IMG/VR virus record: IMGVR_UViG_3300033996_001022
Span: 1 to 64,000 of that record
Source: a virus
DNA: 64,000 nucleotides
Reading direction: 5' to 3' (one strand)
This document shows positions 19,201-27,162 of this stretch, piece by piece. The notes below the pieces were generated by a model. It had not been told where the DNA came from and did no database searches. It worked only from the letters and a program-made list of their open reading frames with translations. The translations under genes and the position numbers were made by a program. Every line of letters begins with the position of its first letter. Position 1 is the stretch's first letter.

Positions 19201-19951
19201 AAGTTGCTGATAAAATTGATTGGGTTACATTTGATAACGTACTCCATTTTGTATCAATTGAAGCAGTATAATTTCCTAAAGTAGAATTCTTAGTATCTAA
19301 ACTTGCAGTGTAATCTCTTAAAGTAGAATTCTTAGTATCTAAACTAGCAGTGTAATTTCCTAATGTTGAATTTTTTGTATCTTGTGAAGATGTATATAAA
19401 TTTAAATTAGTTTGGGATGATAATAAAGAACTTGTTACATTTGCTAAAGTTATATTTTTAGTATCAACACTTCCGGTATATAAATCAAAAGAAATACCAG
19501 ATGATGATAAAATACCACTTCCTGGTACTAATATACTATCTATTGATGCAGAAACTGCATATAATTTTTTCCATTTACGAATATCACTACCTAAATCGTA
19601 TTCATTTGATGCAGAAGGTATCAATGAACCACTCACTTGTGCAGTGACGATTATATTATCACTACCACTATCACCTAAATAAATATTTCCACTTAATCTT
19701 ACATCTCTAGCGGTTAAATCACCACTTAAAAGGATATTAGAAGCAGTAATATCACCAACTAACTTTATGTTACCATTTACAGGTGCGTTTAATGGTAATA
19801 ATGTATATGTTTTTGTTAATCCATCACCTATGGTAAGTGAGCCACTTCCAAATTGAATTGAACCCGAACCTTGATGTAAATATAATTCACCCTCATCTAA
19901 TGATGGAGATGCATTAGATGTACCTCTTCGTAATTGTAATATTGCAGCCAT
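16238..19951 (-). CDS. Long tail fibre protein D with C-terminal S74 chaperone domain
   Basis: This 1237-residue protein is the largest of the fibre set. It starts MAAILQLRRGTSNASPSLDE, then GELYLHQGSGSIQFGSGSLT, a variant of the adaptor module. Residues about 150-380 are an array of 'TKNSTL..YTASLDTKN' repeats that predict a triple coiled or helical shaft, including a 66-bp perfect DNA repeat. The shared 'NIIELNGTGVANGGLLVKD' module follows near 405-470, then many SGSSQ-spaced segments. The C-terminus (about 1125-1237) is an S74 chaperone: SSDIRLKNNIKPIESPLEKI, DYGVIAQEIEEVFPELV and NGYKAVKYDKLVSVLIEGIK. It is a host-recognition fibre candidate. Two late motifs lie upstream. Confidence 0.87.
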   Translation of the reverse strand: MAAILQLRRGTSNASPSLDEGELYLHQGSGSIQFGSGSLTIGDGLTKTYTLLPLNAPVNGNIKLVGDITASNILLSGDLTARDVRLSGNIYLGDSGSDNIIVTAQVSGSLIPSASNEYDLGSDIRKWKKLYAVSASIDSILVPGSGILSSSGISFDLYTGSVDTKNITLANVTSSLLSSQTNLNLYTSSQDTKNSTLGNYTASLDTKNSTLRDYTASLDTKNSTLGNYTASIDTKWSTLSNVTQSILSATSSLNSYTQSQDTKNSTLAIYTASIDTKWETLLNVTSSVLSATASLNSYTSSQDTKNSTLANYTSSLDTKNSTLALLTSSLLLFTASEESKNSTLAIYTASIDTKWETLLNVTSSVLLYTQSLKDAITVTGQDGSSITTIKGNLVVQGTQTSINSTAIVLGDNIIELNGTGVANGGLLVKDPTGASEISGSLLWDSSNDYWIGGKKDLESKILLAGGDGIVSSSAQVTSLLPSGVVSGSQQVTSSLDNRYLMIDGDSVVSSSAQIVSILSDLNSYTSSQDTKNTTLGNYTSSLDTKNITLQNLTGSFATTGSNTFKGEQIISSSLIVTNEIKGIGNIFLQPDVNDARYFQIYNTAAPSGNDIHFKGNADFNYFGDDINYLKIDDTAQTITITSANGVFVSSSLNVTGAVSASAGFTGSIIGVINATNGVVSGSSQVVYTSLTSIPAGIVSGSSQIPSLLPTGVVSGSQQVTGSLDLRYAPSASFATLLGANTLASLGSAAFYNVTSSVDVVLVSGSINYINNHLLTAGATKKYIDWRTEELLAAAAVADILSVAAGDGLGGGGLSGDVTLTLNTGSTHFTNGVDARLIPLTSLNSYTSSQDTKNSTLAIYTASIDSHISNLNTATSSYETNGRGIVSGSSQIFGGSGLVSGSSQITYTGISSIPTGIVSGSSQIIELLPTGVVSGSSQILGGSGVWSGSGQLPNGIISGSSQLSGTTITDLTIVNLTTINETASVIFSSGSNRFGDFGNDTHEFTGSVQITGSLTTIGDVTATSFNGVINATNGVISGSSQLTATLPSGVVSGSSQVDLTSTTNYSTGIKTRLNAEGVISGSSQITRTLQQITDTGASTSTAITITNATASTDKTTGAFIVTGGIGVSGDINAGGDIVAFASSDIRLKNNIKPIESPLEKISKINGCEFEWNDELQSIYSGKDYGVIAQEIEEVFPELVQTRENGYKAVKYDKLVSVLIEGIKELTKQVEYLKTKIEN
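18854..18919 (-). repeat. 66-bp perfect direct repeat, copy 1
   Basis: Identical over 66 bp to 19085-19150 within fibre gene D. It encodes 'LAIYTASIDTKWETLLNVTS' and flanking residues. Slippage or recombination between copies would delete 231 bp (77 codons) in frame and shorten the shaft. Confidence 0.9.
19085..19150 (-). repeat. 66-bp perfect direct repeat, copy 2
   Basis: Second copy of the repeat at 18854-18919, in the same reading frame of fibre gene D. Confidence 0.9.
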
Positions 19952-19977
19952 TAATTGAAATTTCCTATTTTATTTCC

Positions 19978-19986
19978 TATAAATAT
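19978..19986 (-). promoter_or_regulatory. Late-promoter-like motif
   Basis: ATATTTATA in gene direction, 26 nt before fibre gene D. Confidence 0.5.
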
Positions 19987-20032
19987 AGACATTTAATAAA
20001 ATGTAAGTGAGATATAATAGTTATATCACCTA

Positions 20033-20041
20033 TATAAGTAT
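20033..20041 (-). promoter_or_regulatory. Late-promoter-like motif (second copy for fibre D)
   Basis: ATACTTATA in gene direction, 81 nt before fibre gene D and just past the terminator of the preceding gene. Confidence 0.5.
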
Positions 20042-20060
20042 TGAAAAATAAAAAGTTAAA

Positions 20061-20090
20061 AAAAATCCCCCACTATTGTGAGGGATTTTG
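20061..20090 (-). terminator. Rho-independent terminator after fibre gene E
   Basis: A stem of about 11 bp with one mismatch (AATCCCTCAC / GTGGGGGATT) and a 4-nt loop is followed on the minus strand by a T-run. Confidence 0.85.
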
Positions 20091-20109
20091 ATTTTTTATT
20101 TATTCCGTA

Positions 20110-23100
20110 TTAGAATGTTCCGCCATCTAATTCGTTTGAAGCAATGAATGATGAACCATTCCATTGAATCAAATCACCAGCGTTTGATGGAGTTACTGAA
20201 ATTAACTTCTTAGAACCATTCGATACTACGAATGAGTTAGCAGTTAATCCGGTAATTATCAAATCAGTTCCGATAGTTACTTTAACCGCATCATCAGAAA
20301 TTTGAGAATTTACAAATAATCCACTTGCTCCTACTACTTGAACTGAACCTGATGTTGGAGTTGCACTGAATCTAGCAAGTTCTTTTTCAGAACCTAACGC
20401 TCCAGCTTTCCAATAATCAGATGTAGAATCCCAAAGTAAAGAACCAGATGCAGTGTTTGGATTAGTAGCATCTTTTACTAATAAACCACCATTTGCTGCT
20501 CCACTTCCGTTTAATTCAAGAACGTTATCACCGATTTGTACGGTCGTAGAATCAACTGTTGTAGTTGTACCTTGAACATATAAGTTACCAGCGATTGTTA
20601 CTGAATCTGCAGTTGAATTACCTAAGAAAACATTACCATTTGCAGTAAATGAACCAGAAACCGTTACGTTATCAGGTAAACCGATAGTTACTGTCCCGCC
20701 TGAACCTAAAGTTACTGAACCACCTGTGATTTCGATTTCATTAGCTGTTCCTTGAACTGTCAATGAAGTGTTACCTTCTACTGCAGTACCAGAGGTTGAA
20801 CCATAATCCACTTTTAATGAATTATCACCACCATCTAAAGAAAGACCAGTTCCTGCGACATCAGCGTTTAAAGTTGCAGCGTTTACACCACCTGCTTTAA
20901 TTGCGACATTACCAGAAGTTACACCGAAATTAGTAGCATCAAATGAAGCAACACCCTTTGCAGATGTACTTGCATTATCAGCTGTAATTGTAATTGTATT
21001 AGCTGATACTGCTGCAGATATTGAATTTGAACCCGTTACTAATAAAGCTTCAGTTTTCAAATTAAGTGTATCATTACCAGTAGAACCACTAAATGCTAAT
21101 GTACTTGCAATACCTGTTAATGCAGAACCATCTCCTGAGAATGTTCCAAAATGTGAACCACTAAATGAACCACTTGCAGATACATTTGTTAATGTTGCAA
21201 GATTGATTGTAGTTGAATCCAATTGAGAAGAACCAGAAACGATTCCTGCAGGGATTGAAGATATATTTGCGTAAGTAATTTGAGATGAACCCGAAACTAC
21301 TGTATCCGCGTTTAATTTAGCTTTAACATTTTCATCAAAGTTAGTAATTGAATCTGCGTTTACCTGTGCAGAACTACTAAATAATCCACTTCCACCTAAT
21401 ATTTGAGATGAACCCGAAACTACACCATTTGTAGCGTTAATTGCTCCATATACGTTAGTTGCGTAAACATTAGCAAATAATCTAGTATCAGAACCTAAAC
21501 TACGAACATTAGAACCAGAAGGTATAATGTCTGAAGTTAAATCTGCTGCGAATGATACTGTATCAGTTGTAGCATCACCAATTGTGATATTACCACCTAA
21601 AGTTAAGTTACCATCAATTTTAGCGTTTCCTGTAATGTTCAAAGATGAACCAGAAATACCTGCAAGATTCACATTTGAACCTGATAAGTATCCAACTACT
21701 TGAGATGAACCACTAACAATTCCACCTGGTTTACCATTAAGGTTTTCCCATGTAGCTGCTGCGGTTGATGCACTGATTGCTGTTGCTACTGAACCACTAT
21801 ATGTATCGTATCCGTCTACTTGTGTTAAAAGTATTTGTTGAGATGAGGTAACAACATTATCACCACCCATCAATGCTATTTTAATTTCAGAATCTTTAAC
21901 TCCAGCTTTCCATTGGTCATTTGTAGTATCCCAAATTAATGAACCAGTTGCAGTGTTTGGTGCGGTTGCATCTTTTACATATAAACCACCATTTGCTGCT
22001 GCCGAACCATTTAATTCGATGATATTATCACCGATTTGAACCGTTGTAGAATCTACAATAGTTTGTGTTCCTGCTACTGTAAAGTTACCAGGAATAGTTA
22101 CATTACCACTAAATGTTACATTTGCACCACTTGCAGTAAATGCTGCTCTTAATGATGAAGTGTATGAATTGATAGCAGAAAGACTAGTATCAACTGATGC
22201 AGTATAAGTTGCTAAAGTTGAATTTTTACTATCTTGTGATTGTGTAAATGAATTTAAACCACTTAATATACCAATTAGTTGAGATGAACCAGAAACTACT
22301 CCATCAGCATCTAATTTAGCTTTAACATTTTCATCAAAATTAGTAATTGAATCCGCATTTACTTGTGAAGAACCAGAAACAGTCCCCGTTGGTAATAATG
22401 GAATGATACCTGCTGAACCTGAAATTACTCCATCAGCATCTAATTTAGATTTAACGTTTGAATCAAAGTTAGTAATCGAATCTGCGTCAATTTGAGATGA
22501 ACCCGATACTAATGTTGGTAATGAACTAATTCCACTAAAAGTTACTTGAGAAGAACCACTAACAATTCCTGCTGGAATTGAAGAGATACTTGCATAAGAT
22601 ATTTGTGAAGAACCCGATACTGTACCGGTTGGTAATAATGGGATGATACCAGCTGAACCTGAAATTACACCGTCAGCATCTAATTTAGATTTAACGTTTG
22701 AATCAAAGTTAGTGATTGAATCCGCATCTACTTGTGCAGAACTTGAAATAGTTCCAGTCGGTAATAAAGCAGCAACTTGACCAGAACCTGAAACGATTCC
22801 TGTTCCACCAGTATTTGCTGTTGCTTTTACCTCAACATTACCACCTTTATTAACGATGAATAATTTTTCAGTTGATGTGTTATAAAATGGAATACCATCT
22901 ATTGAGGTATCATATGTTGCTCCTGTTAAATCAGGCGTTGCAGTTCCTTGTAAAATTTTATTTGCGGGAGTTACTGTTGAACCATCAATACCTACGAATA
23001 AGATTGAGTTACCATTAGTTGCTGTGATTCCTGCTGAACCCGTTACAACTAATAATTCACCTGCTCTTTTTGTAGCACTTGATACGGATTCTAACGAACC

Positions 23101-23127
23101 CCTCCTATGTTTAATTATTTGTGCCAT
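20110..23127 (-). CDS. Tail fibre protein E
   Basis: This 1005-residue protein starts MAQIIKHRRGSLESVSSATK, the adaptor type. It carries at least four copies of a unit containing ADSITNFD and KLDADGVISGS or close variants, two of them in an exact 240-bp (80-codon) period. It also has two copies of the ~90-residue module marked by 'IGDNIIELNGSAAANGGLYV' and 'IGDNVLELNGSGAANGGLLV'. The C-terminus (NDGGTF-like, Ser/Asn/Gly-rich) has no S74 domain, so folding help would have to come from elsewhere. AAGGA precedes the ATG. The long 5' leader of about 90 nt includes a perfect small palindrome next to a late motif, unlike the neighbouring fibre genes. Confidence 0.85.
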   Translation of the reverse strand: MAQIIKHRRGSLESVSSATKRAGELLVVTGSAGITATNGNSILFVGIDGSTVTPANKILQGTATPDLTGATYDTSIDGIPFYNTSTEKLFIVNKGGNVEVKATANTGGTGIVSGSGQVAALLPTGTISSSAQVDADSITNFDSNVKSKLDADGVISGSAGIIPLLPTGTVSGSSQISYASISSIPAGIVSGSSQVTFSGISSLPTLVSGSSQIDADSITNFDSNVKSKLDADGVISGSAGIIPLLPTGTVSGSSQVNADSITNFDENVKAKLDADGVVSGSSQLIGILSGLNSFTQSQDSKNSTLATYTASVDTSLSAINSYTSSLRAAFTASGANVTFSGNVTIPGNFTVAGTQTIVDSTTVQIGDNIIELNGSAAANGGLYVKDATAPNTATGSLIWDTTNDQWKAGVKDSEIKIALMGGDNVVTSSQQILLTQVDGYDTYSGSVATAISASTAAATWENLNGKPGGIVSGSSQVVGYLSGSNVNLAGISGSSLNITGNAKIDGNLTLGGNITIGDATTDTVSFAADLTSDIIPSGSNVRSLGSDTRLFANVYATNVYGAINATNGVVSGSSQILGGSGLFSSSAQVNADSITNFDENVKAKLNADTVVSGSSQITYANISSIPAGIVSGSSQLDSTTINLATLTNVSASGSFSGSHFGTFSGDGSALTGIASTLAFSGSTGNDTLNLKTEALLVTGSNSISAAVSANTITITADNASTSAKGVASFDATNFGVTSGNVAIKAGGVNAATLNADVAGTGLSLDGGDNSLKVDYGSTSGTAVEGNTSLTVQGTANEIEITGGSVTLGSGGTVTIGLPDNVTVSGSFTANGNVFLGNSTADSVTIAGNLYVQGTTTTVDSTTVQIGDNVLELNGSGAANGGLLVKDATNPNTASGSLLWDSTSDYWKAGALGSEKELARFSATPTSGSVQVVGASGLFVNSQISDDAVKVTIGTDLIITGLTANSFVVSNGSKKLISVTPSNAGDLIQWNGSSFIASNELDGGTF
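22433..22473 (-). repeat. 41-bp direct repeat, copy 1 (240-bp period)
   Basis: Identical to 22673-22713. Part of a longer, slightly diverged 80-codon repeat unit in fibre gene E. Confidence 0.85.
22673..22713 (-). repeat. 41-bp direct repeat, copy 2 (240-bp period)
   Basis: Second copy of 22433-22473, offset by exactly 240 bp, so deletion or duplication keeps the frame. Confidence 0.85.
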
Positions 23128-23205
23128 TGTTTTCCTTCTTTGTTTTTTTAATTTAAATGATAACCTTTATTTTTTTGGTTGTAAGGACATATGCCTAAAT
23201 AATAA

Positions 23206-23221
23206 AACACTATGTAGTGTT
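23206..23221 (-). promoter_or_regulatory. Palindrome in the leader of fibre gene E
   Basis: AACACTA and TAGTGTT are separated by two bases and lie 5 nt downstream of the late motif at 23227-23235. It could be a 5' mRNA stem or a protein-binding site. Confidence 0.45.
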
Positions 23222-23226
23222 ATGAA

Positions 23227-23235
23227 TATAAGTAT
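23227..23235 (-). promoter_or_regulatory. Late-promoter-like motif
   Basis: ATACTTATA in gene direction, 99 nt before fibre gene E and just past the stop of the 185-residue gene's region. Confidence 0.5.
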
Positions 23236-23253
23236 GAAGATATTTTAGATTTA

Positions 23254-23811
23254 TTATATTTTACCGCAGTCAATTGTAAAAGAACCTGAAGAAATTACAG
23301 ATTCTACTCCACTTTGAAAATGTAAAGAGCCAGTATCTAATGAAAATGATATTGTAGTGCCAGATACTGAACCGGTTAATCCATTAGATGCTTCGTATGT
23401 GTTACCACCACCAAAAGTGTAAGTGTTCCAAGTAATAGAATCACTAAACGTATTCGAGAAATCTGCGTATGTTACATCAGCCTGATATAATGTGTTGGTA
23501 TCTACAACATAAACGATTTGACCATCTGTAAAATAATTTGCATAAACAGCGGTTAAATCTGCATAAGTTGGGTAGATTTGAAATGCCCCTCTATTACTTA
23601 ATAGGACTTCCTCCCAACCATTAACATTCGCTACATTTGAGGTATCTTTTAATACCCATATAGTGTTTGTATCGCGTTGATAGACAAGTAAACCTTCATA
23701 TATGTTTGCGGCGGATAATGCATAACGTGCCGTTTGGTCTGCTAAACTAAATCTAGCATCGACCGGTTCACTATTCGTTATATTAAATCCACCAGGTAAT
23801 ATGATTGCCAT
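23254..23811 (-). CDS. Small tail-fibre-associated protein F
   Basis: The product is 185 residues. The N-terminal module is FNITNSEPVDARFSLADQTA, then ANIYEGLLVYQRDTNTIWVL. I recall this 'EPVDARF...Y.G..VY..DT...YVL' pattern as a common N-terminal part of phage tail and baseplate-associated proteins. It repeats once in weaker form (about 92-115, FTDGQIVYVVDTNTLYQAD). The C-terminus is Gly/Ser/Thr-rich (GLTGSVSGTTISFSLDTGSL) like the fibre proteins. It probably connects or decorates a fibre. It ends with a Cys-containing tail (IDCGKI), unusual among these nearly Cys-free proteins. Confidence 0.72.
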   Translation of the reverse strand: MAIILPGGFNITNSEPVDARFSLADQTARYALSAANIYEGLLVYQRDTNTIWVLKDTSNVANVNGWEEVLLSNRGAFQIYPTYADLTAVYANYFTDGQIVYVVDTNTLYQADVTYADFSNTFSDSITWNTYTFGGGNTYEASNGLTGSVSGTTISFSLDTGSLHFQSGVESVISSGSFTIDCGKI

Positions 23812-23831
23812 TTTGTATCTTTTCTATTTTA

Positions 23832-26441
23832 TTATGTTAATATATATGTTATACTACTTCCTGCACCACCTGCATTTAAAAGAGTTGTTCTATAAACTTT
23901 ATATTGTCCAACTGTTGTTAATGTAAATTGTCCTAATACTGCGAAACCACTTGTTGAGATACCTGTTAAGTTTGCTCTAGCTGAATCAAATACTATATAA
24001 AGATATTTATCACCACTCCAACTAATTGTTAGGGTTTGCCCACTCGCAGTTGTTGTTCCTTTTACAATCGTTCCTATTGCACCACCCAATGTAGTATCCC
24101 AAGCACCAATGTTTTCCAATTCTCCTGCAGTAAATGATGTTGCCGTACTTGCACCATATCTTAAACTTCTAATCTTACTATAAGTATTAGTAGTAGTCGA
24201 TGTTGTTGTTAAATCAGAACTATTATCACCTGACGGAGATGCATAGTTTGCAGTTGCGGTTATACTAATTGAAGTAGAACCGGTTGCAGAACCCGTTACA
24301 TAATAAGGTGAAGCCACATTTGTTGTTACACTTGTCAAATTCCAACTATTAGAAGGATTTGCAGATGATGATGTAAATGTAATACTACCTGTTGCACCTT
24401 GTTCAATTTGATTTGAACTATATCCTAACTGAACCGATGGAGTTGAACTCAATGTCGGATTAGCAGGATTTGATTTAGATAAAGTTCCCGTTGTTGTAGT
24501 CGATGTTTTATATAATGAACCATCCAATGGAGAACTTGCAGTATATTGTAAAGTATAGGTATGTGAACCTGATGTTGTTGTACTATATGTTAATGATGTT
24601 CCACTACCAACTTGTGTTAATAGAGTTGCCCCTTCAAATAAAGAGGCACTTACTATTGTATATCCTTGATTATTCCAAGCCCCATTAACTGAATACGCAT
24701 CAGTTACTCTATTGAACCTATCACTTTCGAATCCACTTAAAGATGCAGCTACTGATGTTGGTGCGGTTGGTGTTCCAAAAATAAATTTAAGAACTCCGTT
24801 TGTAAATGTTACCGCAGTATTATTATCAAAATCTGCAACTTCTATTCCTGTCAATTGCTCAACACTATTAGTTACATAGTTAATGTAACCACTACTTTGA
24901 GATAATGATTCTAATGTAGTTGCTATTGATGAACTAAATGTGGTTAAATCAGCATCAGTTGCAAATACGCCATCTAATGATGATGTTATTTGGTCAGAAC
25001 TACTTACAATACCATTTGGAAGATTACTTAAATCAGTAAATGAAATTTGAGATGAACCAGATACTATTCCATCACTTCCAGCCAATAATATATTTTGTTC
25101 ACTATCTTTAGGGCCGGCAATCCATCTATCATTAATGGAATCCCAAAGTAAAGAACCAGATATTTCATTTGGACTATCTGCATCTTTAACTAATAAACCA
25201 CCATGTTGTAAACCCCTACCATTTAGTTCGATAATATTATCACCTAACTGAATTGTTGTTGAGTTAATTGTGGTGGTTGTTCCTTTAACTGTTAAATTAC
25301 CATTAATTGTTACATTCGTACCACTTGCAGTAATTGCTGTAGCAAGTGATTGTGTAAATGAATTAAATGAACTTGATAAAAGGAATCCTGCTCTTTGAAT
25401 TTGGGTAGACCCACTTATTGTACCAGCAGGAACACCCGCGGATGCTAATGAATCTACATCTGCTCTAAGTCCTACAATTGATGCAGTCATTAAAGATGAT
25501 GATATCGTTAATTCAGCTACTGATTGACTTGTAGCGTAACTTCCACTTACAAATCCTAATGCAGTTATTTGTGCTGATGAACTTATTAAATCTGATGGTA
25601 GTATTATGTTTTGAACACTACCGCTTAGAGTATATCGTGTATCAAATGAACCTGTTAATTGAGATGACCCACTAATTGTTCCGGTAGGTACTGAATCCGA
25701 TGAACTAACAAATCCTAACGCTGTAATTTGTGCAGAAGAACTGATTGTTCCAGCCGGTATGGTTGTTCCGCCTCCAAAACTACCTGATTGAGTAGCAAGA
25801 GTATCAAATTTTTGATTTATTGATGAAGTAAACGCATTTAATGCAGATATATCAGTTGAAGAACTGACAAATCCCAATGAAGTTATTTGTGCAGAACCAC
25901 TAATAGTTCCGGTAGGTACTGAAGCAGATGAACTAACAAATCCTAATGCGGTAATTTGTGAACTACCACTTATAATACCATTCGGTACGTTTATAAGTTG
26001 AGTATAATCATCCGTACCACCTCCTCCACCCCCTACTACATATCCTAACGCACTGATTTGTGCAGATGAACTAATAATTCCTCTACCCTTTGTTTCGTAA
26101 GATGAAGTTGCTTGGGTTAAGTTTGAAAGTTGTGAAGTAACCGATGCAGTATAAGTAGCAAGAGTTAAATCCTTAGTATTTTGTGAACCACTAAAAGTAT
26201 TTAAATCCGTTAAGATGCCAATTATTTGAGATGACCCACTAACTAATGTTGGTGCGTTAACAATACTACCAAAATTGATATTAGTTAATCCTGCACCATT
26301 ACCCGTAAAGGTATTGGCCCTTATATTACCAGATGCGGTTATATCCGTAGCAACTAAAGACCCACTTACTGTGAATATTCCTTCAACTACTGAAGCGGTT
26401 ACAACCCCCTGTATTTGTTTACTTTTAATAAGTGTAGCCAT
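23832..26441 (-). CDS. Tail fibre protein G with C-terminal Ig-like/carbohydrate-binding-like region
   Basis: This 869-residue protein starts MATLIKSKQIQGVVTASVVE. Repeated SGSAQITSLGFVSSS and ISSSAQI units fill about 60-330. The shared module 'LGDNIIELNGRGLQHGGLLV' lies near 385-450. The last ~300 residues differ from the other fibres: a Ser/Thr-rich, probably Ig-like stretch, then SLRYGASTATSFTAGELENI and SGDKYLYIVFDSARANLTGI. The latter suggests a beta-sandwich tip that could bind host glycans. There is no S74 domain and no SD. The gap to the small gene upstream is 5 nt, so the gene is probably read from the gp15 unit. Confidence 0.83.
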   Translation of the reverse strand: MATLIKSKQIQGVVTASVVEGIFTVSGSLVATDITASGNIRANTFTGNGAGLTNINFGSIVNAPTLVSGSSQIIGILTDLNTFSGSQNTKDLTLATYTASVTSQLSNLTQATSSYETKGRGIISSSAQISALGYVVGGGGGGTDDYTQLINVPNGIISGSSQITALGFVSSSASVPTGTISGSAQITSLGFVSSSTDISALNAFTSSINQKFDTLATQSGSFGGGTTIPAGTISSSAQITALGFVSSSDSVPTGTISGSSQLTGSFDTRYTLSGSVQNIILPSDLISSSAQITALGFVSGSYATSQSVAELTISSSLMTASIVGLRADVDSLASAGVPAGTISGSTQIQRAGFLLSSSFNSFTQSLATAITASGTNVTINGNLTVKGTTTTINSTTIQLGDNIIELNGRGLQHGGLLVKDADSPNEISGSLLWDSINDRWIAGPKDSEQNILLAGSDGIVSGSSQISFTDLSNLPNGIVSSSDQITSSLDGVFATDADLTTFSSSIATTLESLSQSSGYINYVTNSVEQLTGIEVADFDNNTAVTFTNGVLKFIFGTPTAPTSVAASLSGFESDRFNRVTDAYSVNGAWNNQGYTIVSASLFEGATLLTQVGSGTSLTYSTTTSGSHTYTLQYTASSPLDGSLYKTSTTTTGTLSKSNPANPTLSSTPSVQLGYSSNQIEQGATGSITFTSSSANPSNSWNLTSVTTNVASPYYVTGSATGSTSISITATANYASPSGDNSSDLTTTSTTTNTYSKIRSLRYGASTATSFTAGELENIGAWDTTLGGAIGTIVKGTTTASGQTLTISWSGDKYLYIVFDSARANLTGISTSGFAVLGQFTLTTVGQYKVYRTTLLNAGGAGSSITYILT

Positions 26442-26446
26442 AATTC

Positions 26447-26833
26447 TTAAATATTCACTAGTTTTCCTTTAACCATAAATTCACTTATAAGAATCTCACT
26501 TGGAGTATAAGCTATTGCTTGATTAAATGTTATTATTATATTATTACCACTGGTTGTAACATCATATGAAGTTGGTTCTTGTAATATACCTTGTAGATAT
26601 ACATCTACATAATCTTTGGTATTATTAAATTTTAATTCTTCAAATTCAAATTTTTTATTAGTTAAAGTTAATGTAAATAGTGTATCAGTAAGTTCATCTA
26701 ACTCCATATCATCAGTACCACCTATTAATTGGTATGAACGTCTAAATGTATCATCAAATACCTCATATATTAATTCCTTTATACGACTTCTATCATTGAA
26801 GGGAACTTTTTTTATTTTTGGTGCTACTTTCAT
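26447..26833 (-). CDS. Small neck/tail protein sharing its C-terminal domain with gp15-like protein
   Basis: This 128-residue protein starts MKVAPKIKKVPFNDRSRIKE. From about residue 70 it has the pattern DYVDVYLQGILQEPTSYDVT, NNIIITFNQAI, ILISEFMVKGKLVNI. The same order (V/I-Y/F-L/I-x-G, a Tyr, a hydrophobic strand, then V-x-G-K-L/F at the end) closes the next two genes upstream. The start overlaps the upstream gene by 4 nt (ATGA), so translation is coupled. It is likely a virion protein of the neck, sheath terminus or fibre-attachment region. Confidence 0.7.
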   Translation of the reverse strand: MKVAPKIKKVPFNDRSRIKELIYEVFDDTFRRSYQLIGGTDDMELDELTDTLFTLTLTNKKFEFEELKFNNTKDYVDVYLQGILQEPTSYDVTTSGNNIIITFNQAIAYTPSEILISEFMVKGKLVNI

Positions 26834-27162
26834 AGTATTTCAAAATCTCCCTTCATTACAATATTATCGTTTGTAGTAATATCATATGCGTTTACAAAAT
26901 TAGCTTTTTTAAATTTAACTAAAATATCTGCATTATACCCTTCCATTACATAATCTTTTTCAGATATGTATTGTCCGTTAATAAATATATCAAAACGTGC
27001 GTGTTCGCGACGTAATGGCCTAAGAAATGATTCTAAATCTTTAAGTTTAGTATTTGTTGCAACCCATATCCAATATAATGGGTGATTCATATCCTTTGGG
27101 GTCAATGTATACTCATTTTGTTCTTCAATTTGTTTCAATATTTTATTTAAATCATATATCAT
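26830..27162 (-). CDS. Small neck/tail protein, second member of the shared C-terminal-domain set
   Basis: This 110-residue protein has a helical, charged N-terminal half (MIYDLNKILKQIEEQNEYTL). It then has RFDIFINGQYISEKDYVMEG, DILVKFKKANFVN and NDNIVMKGDFEIL, the same C-terminal pattern as its neighbours at 26447-26833 and 27159-28289. It overlaps both neighbours by 4 nt. I do not recognise a named family. Context argues for an accessory tail-terminator or fibre-linking protein. Confidence 0.7.
   Translation of the reverse strand: MIYDLNKILKQIEEQNEYTLTPKDMNHPLYWIWVATNTKLKDLESFLRPLRREHARFDIFINGQYISEKDYVMEGYNADILVKFKKANFVNAYDITTNDNIVMKGDFEIL

Noticed and set aside
12038-26441. Regularly spaced repeats that could be taken for a CRISPR array
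   Set aside because: The repeats are coding, keep the reading frame, and encode SGSSQ and TKNSTL fibre modules. There is no constant palindromic repeat with unique spacers.
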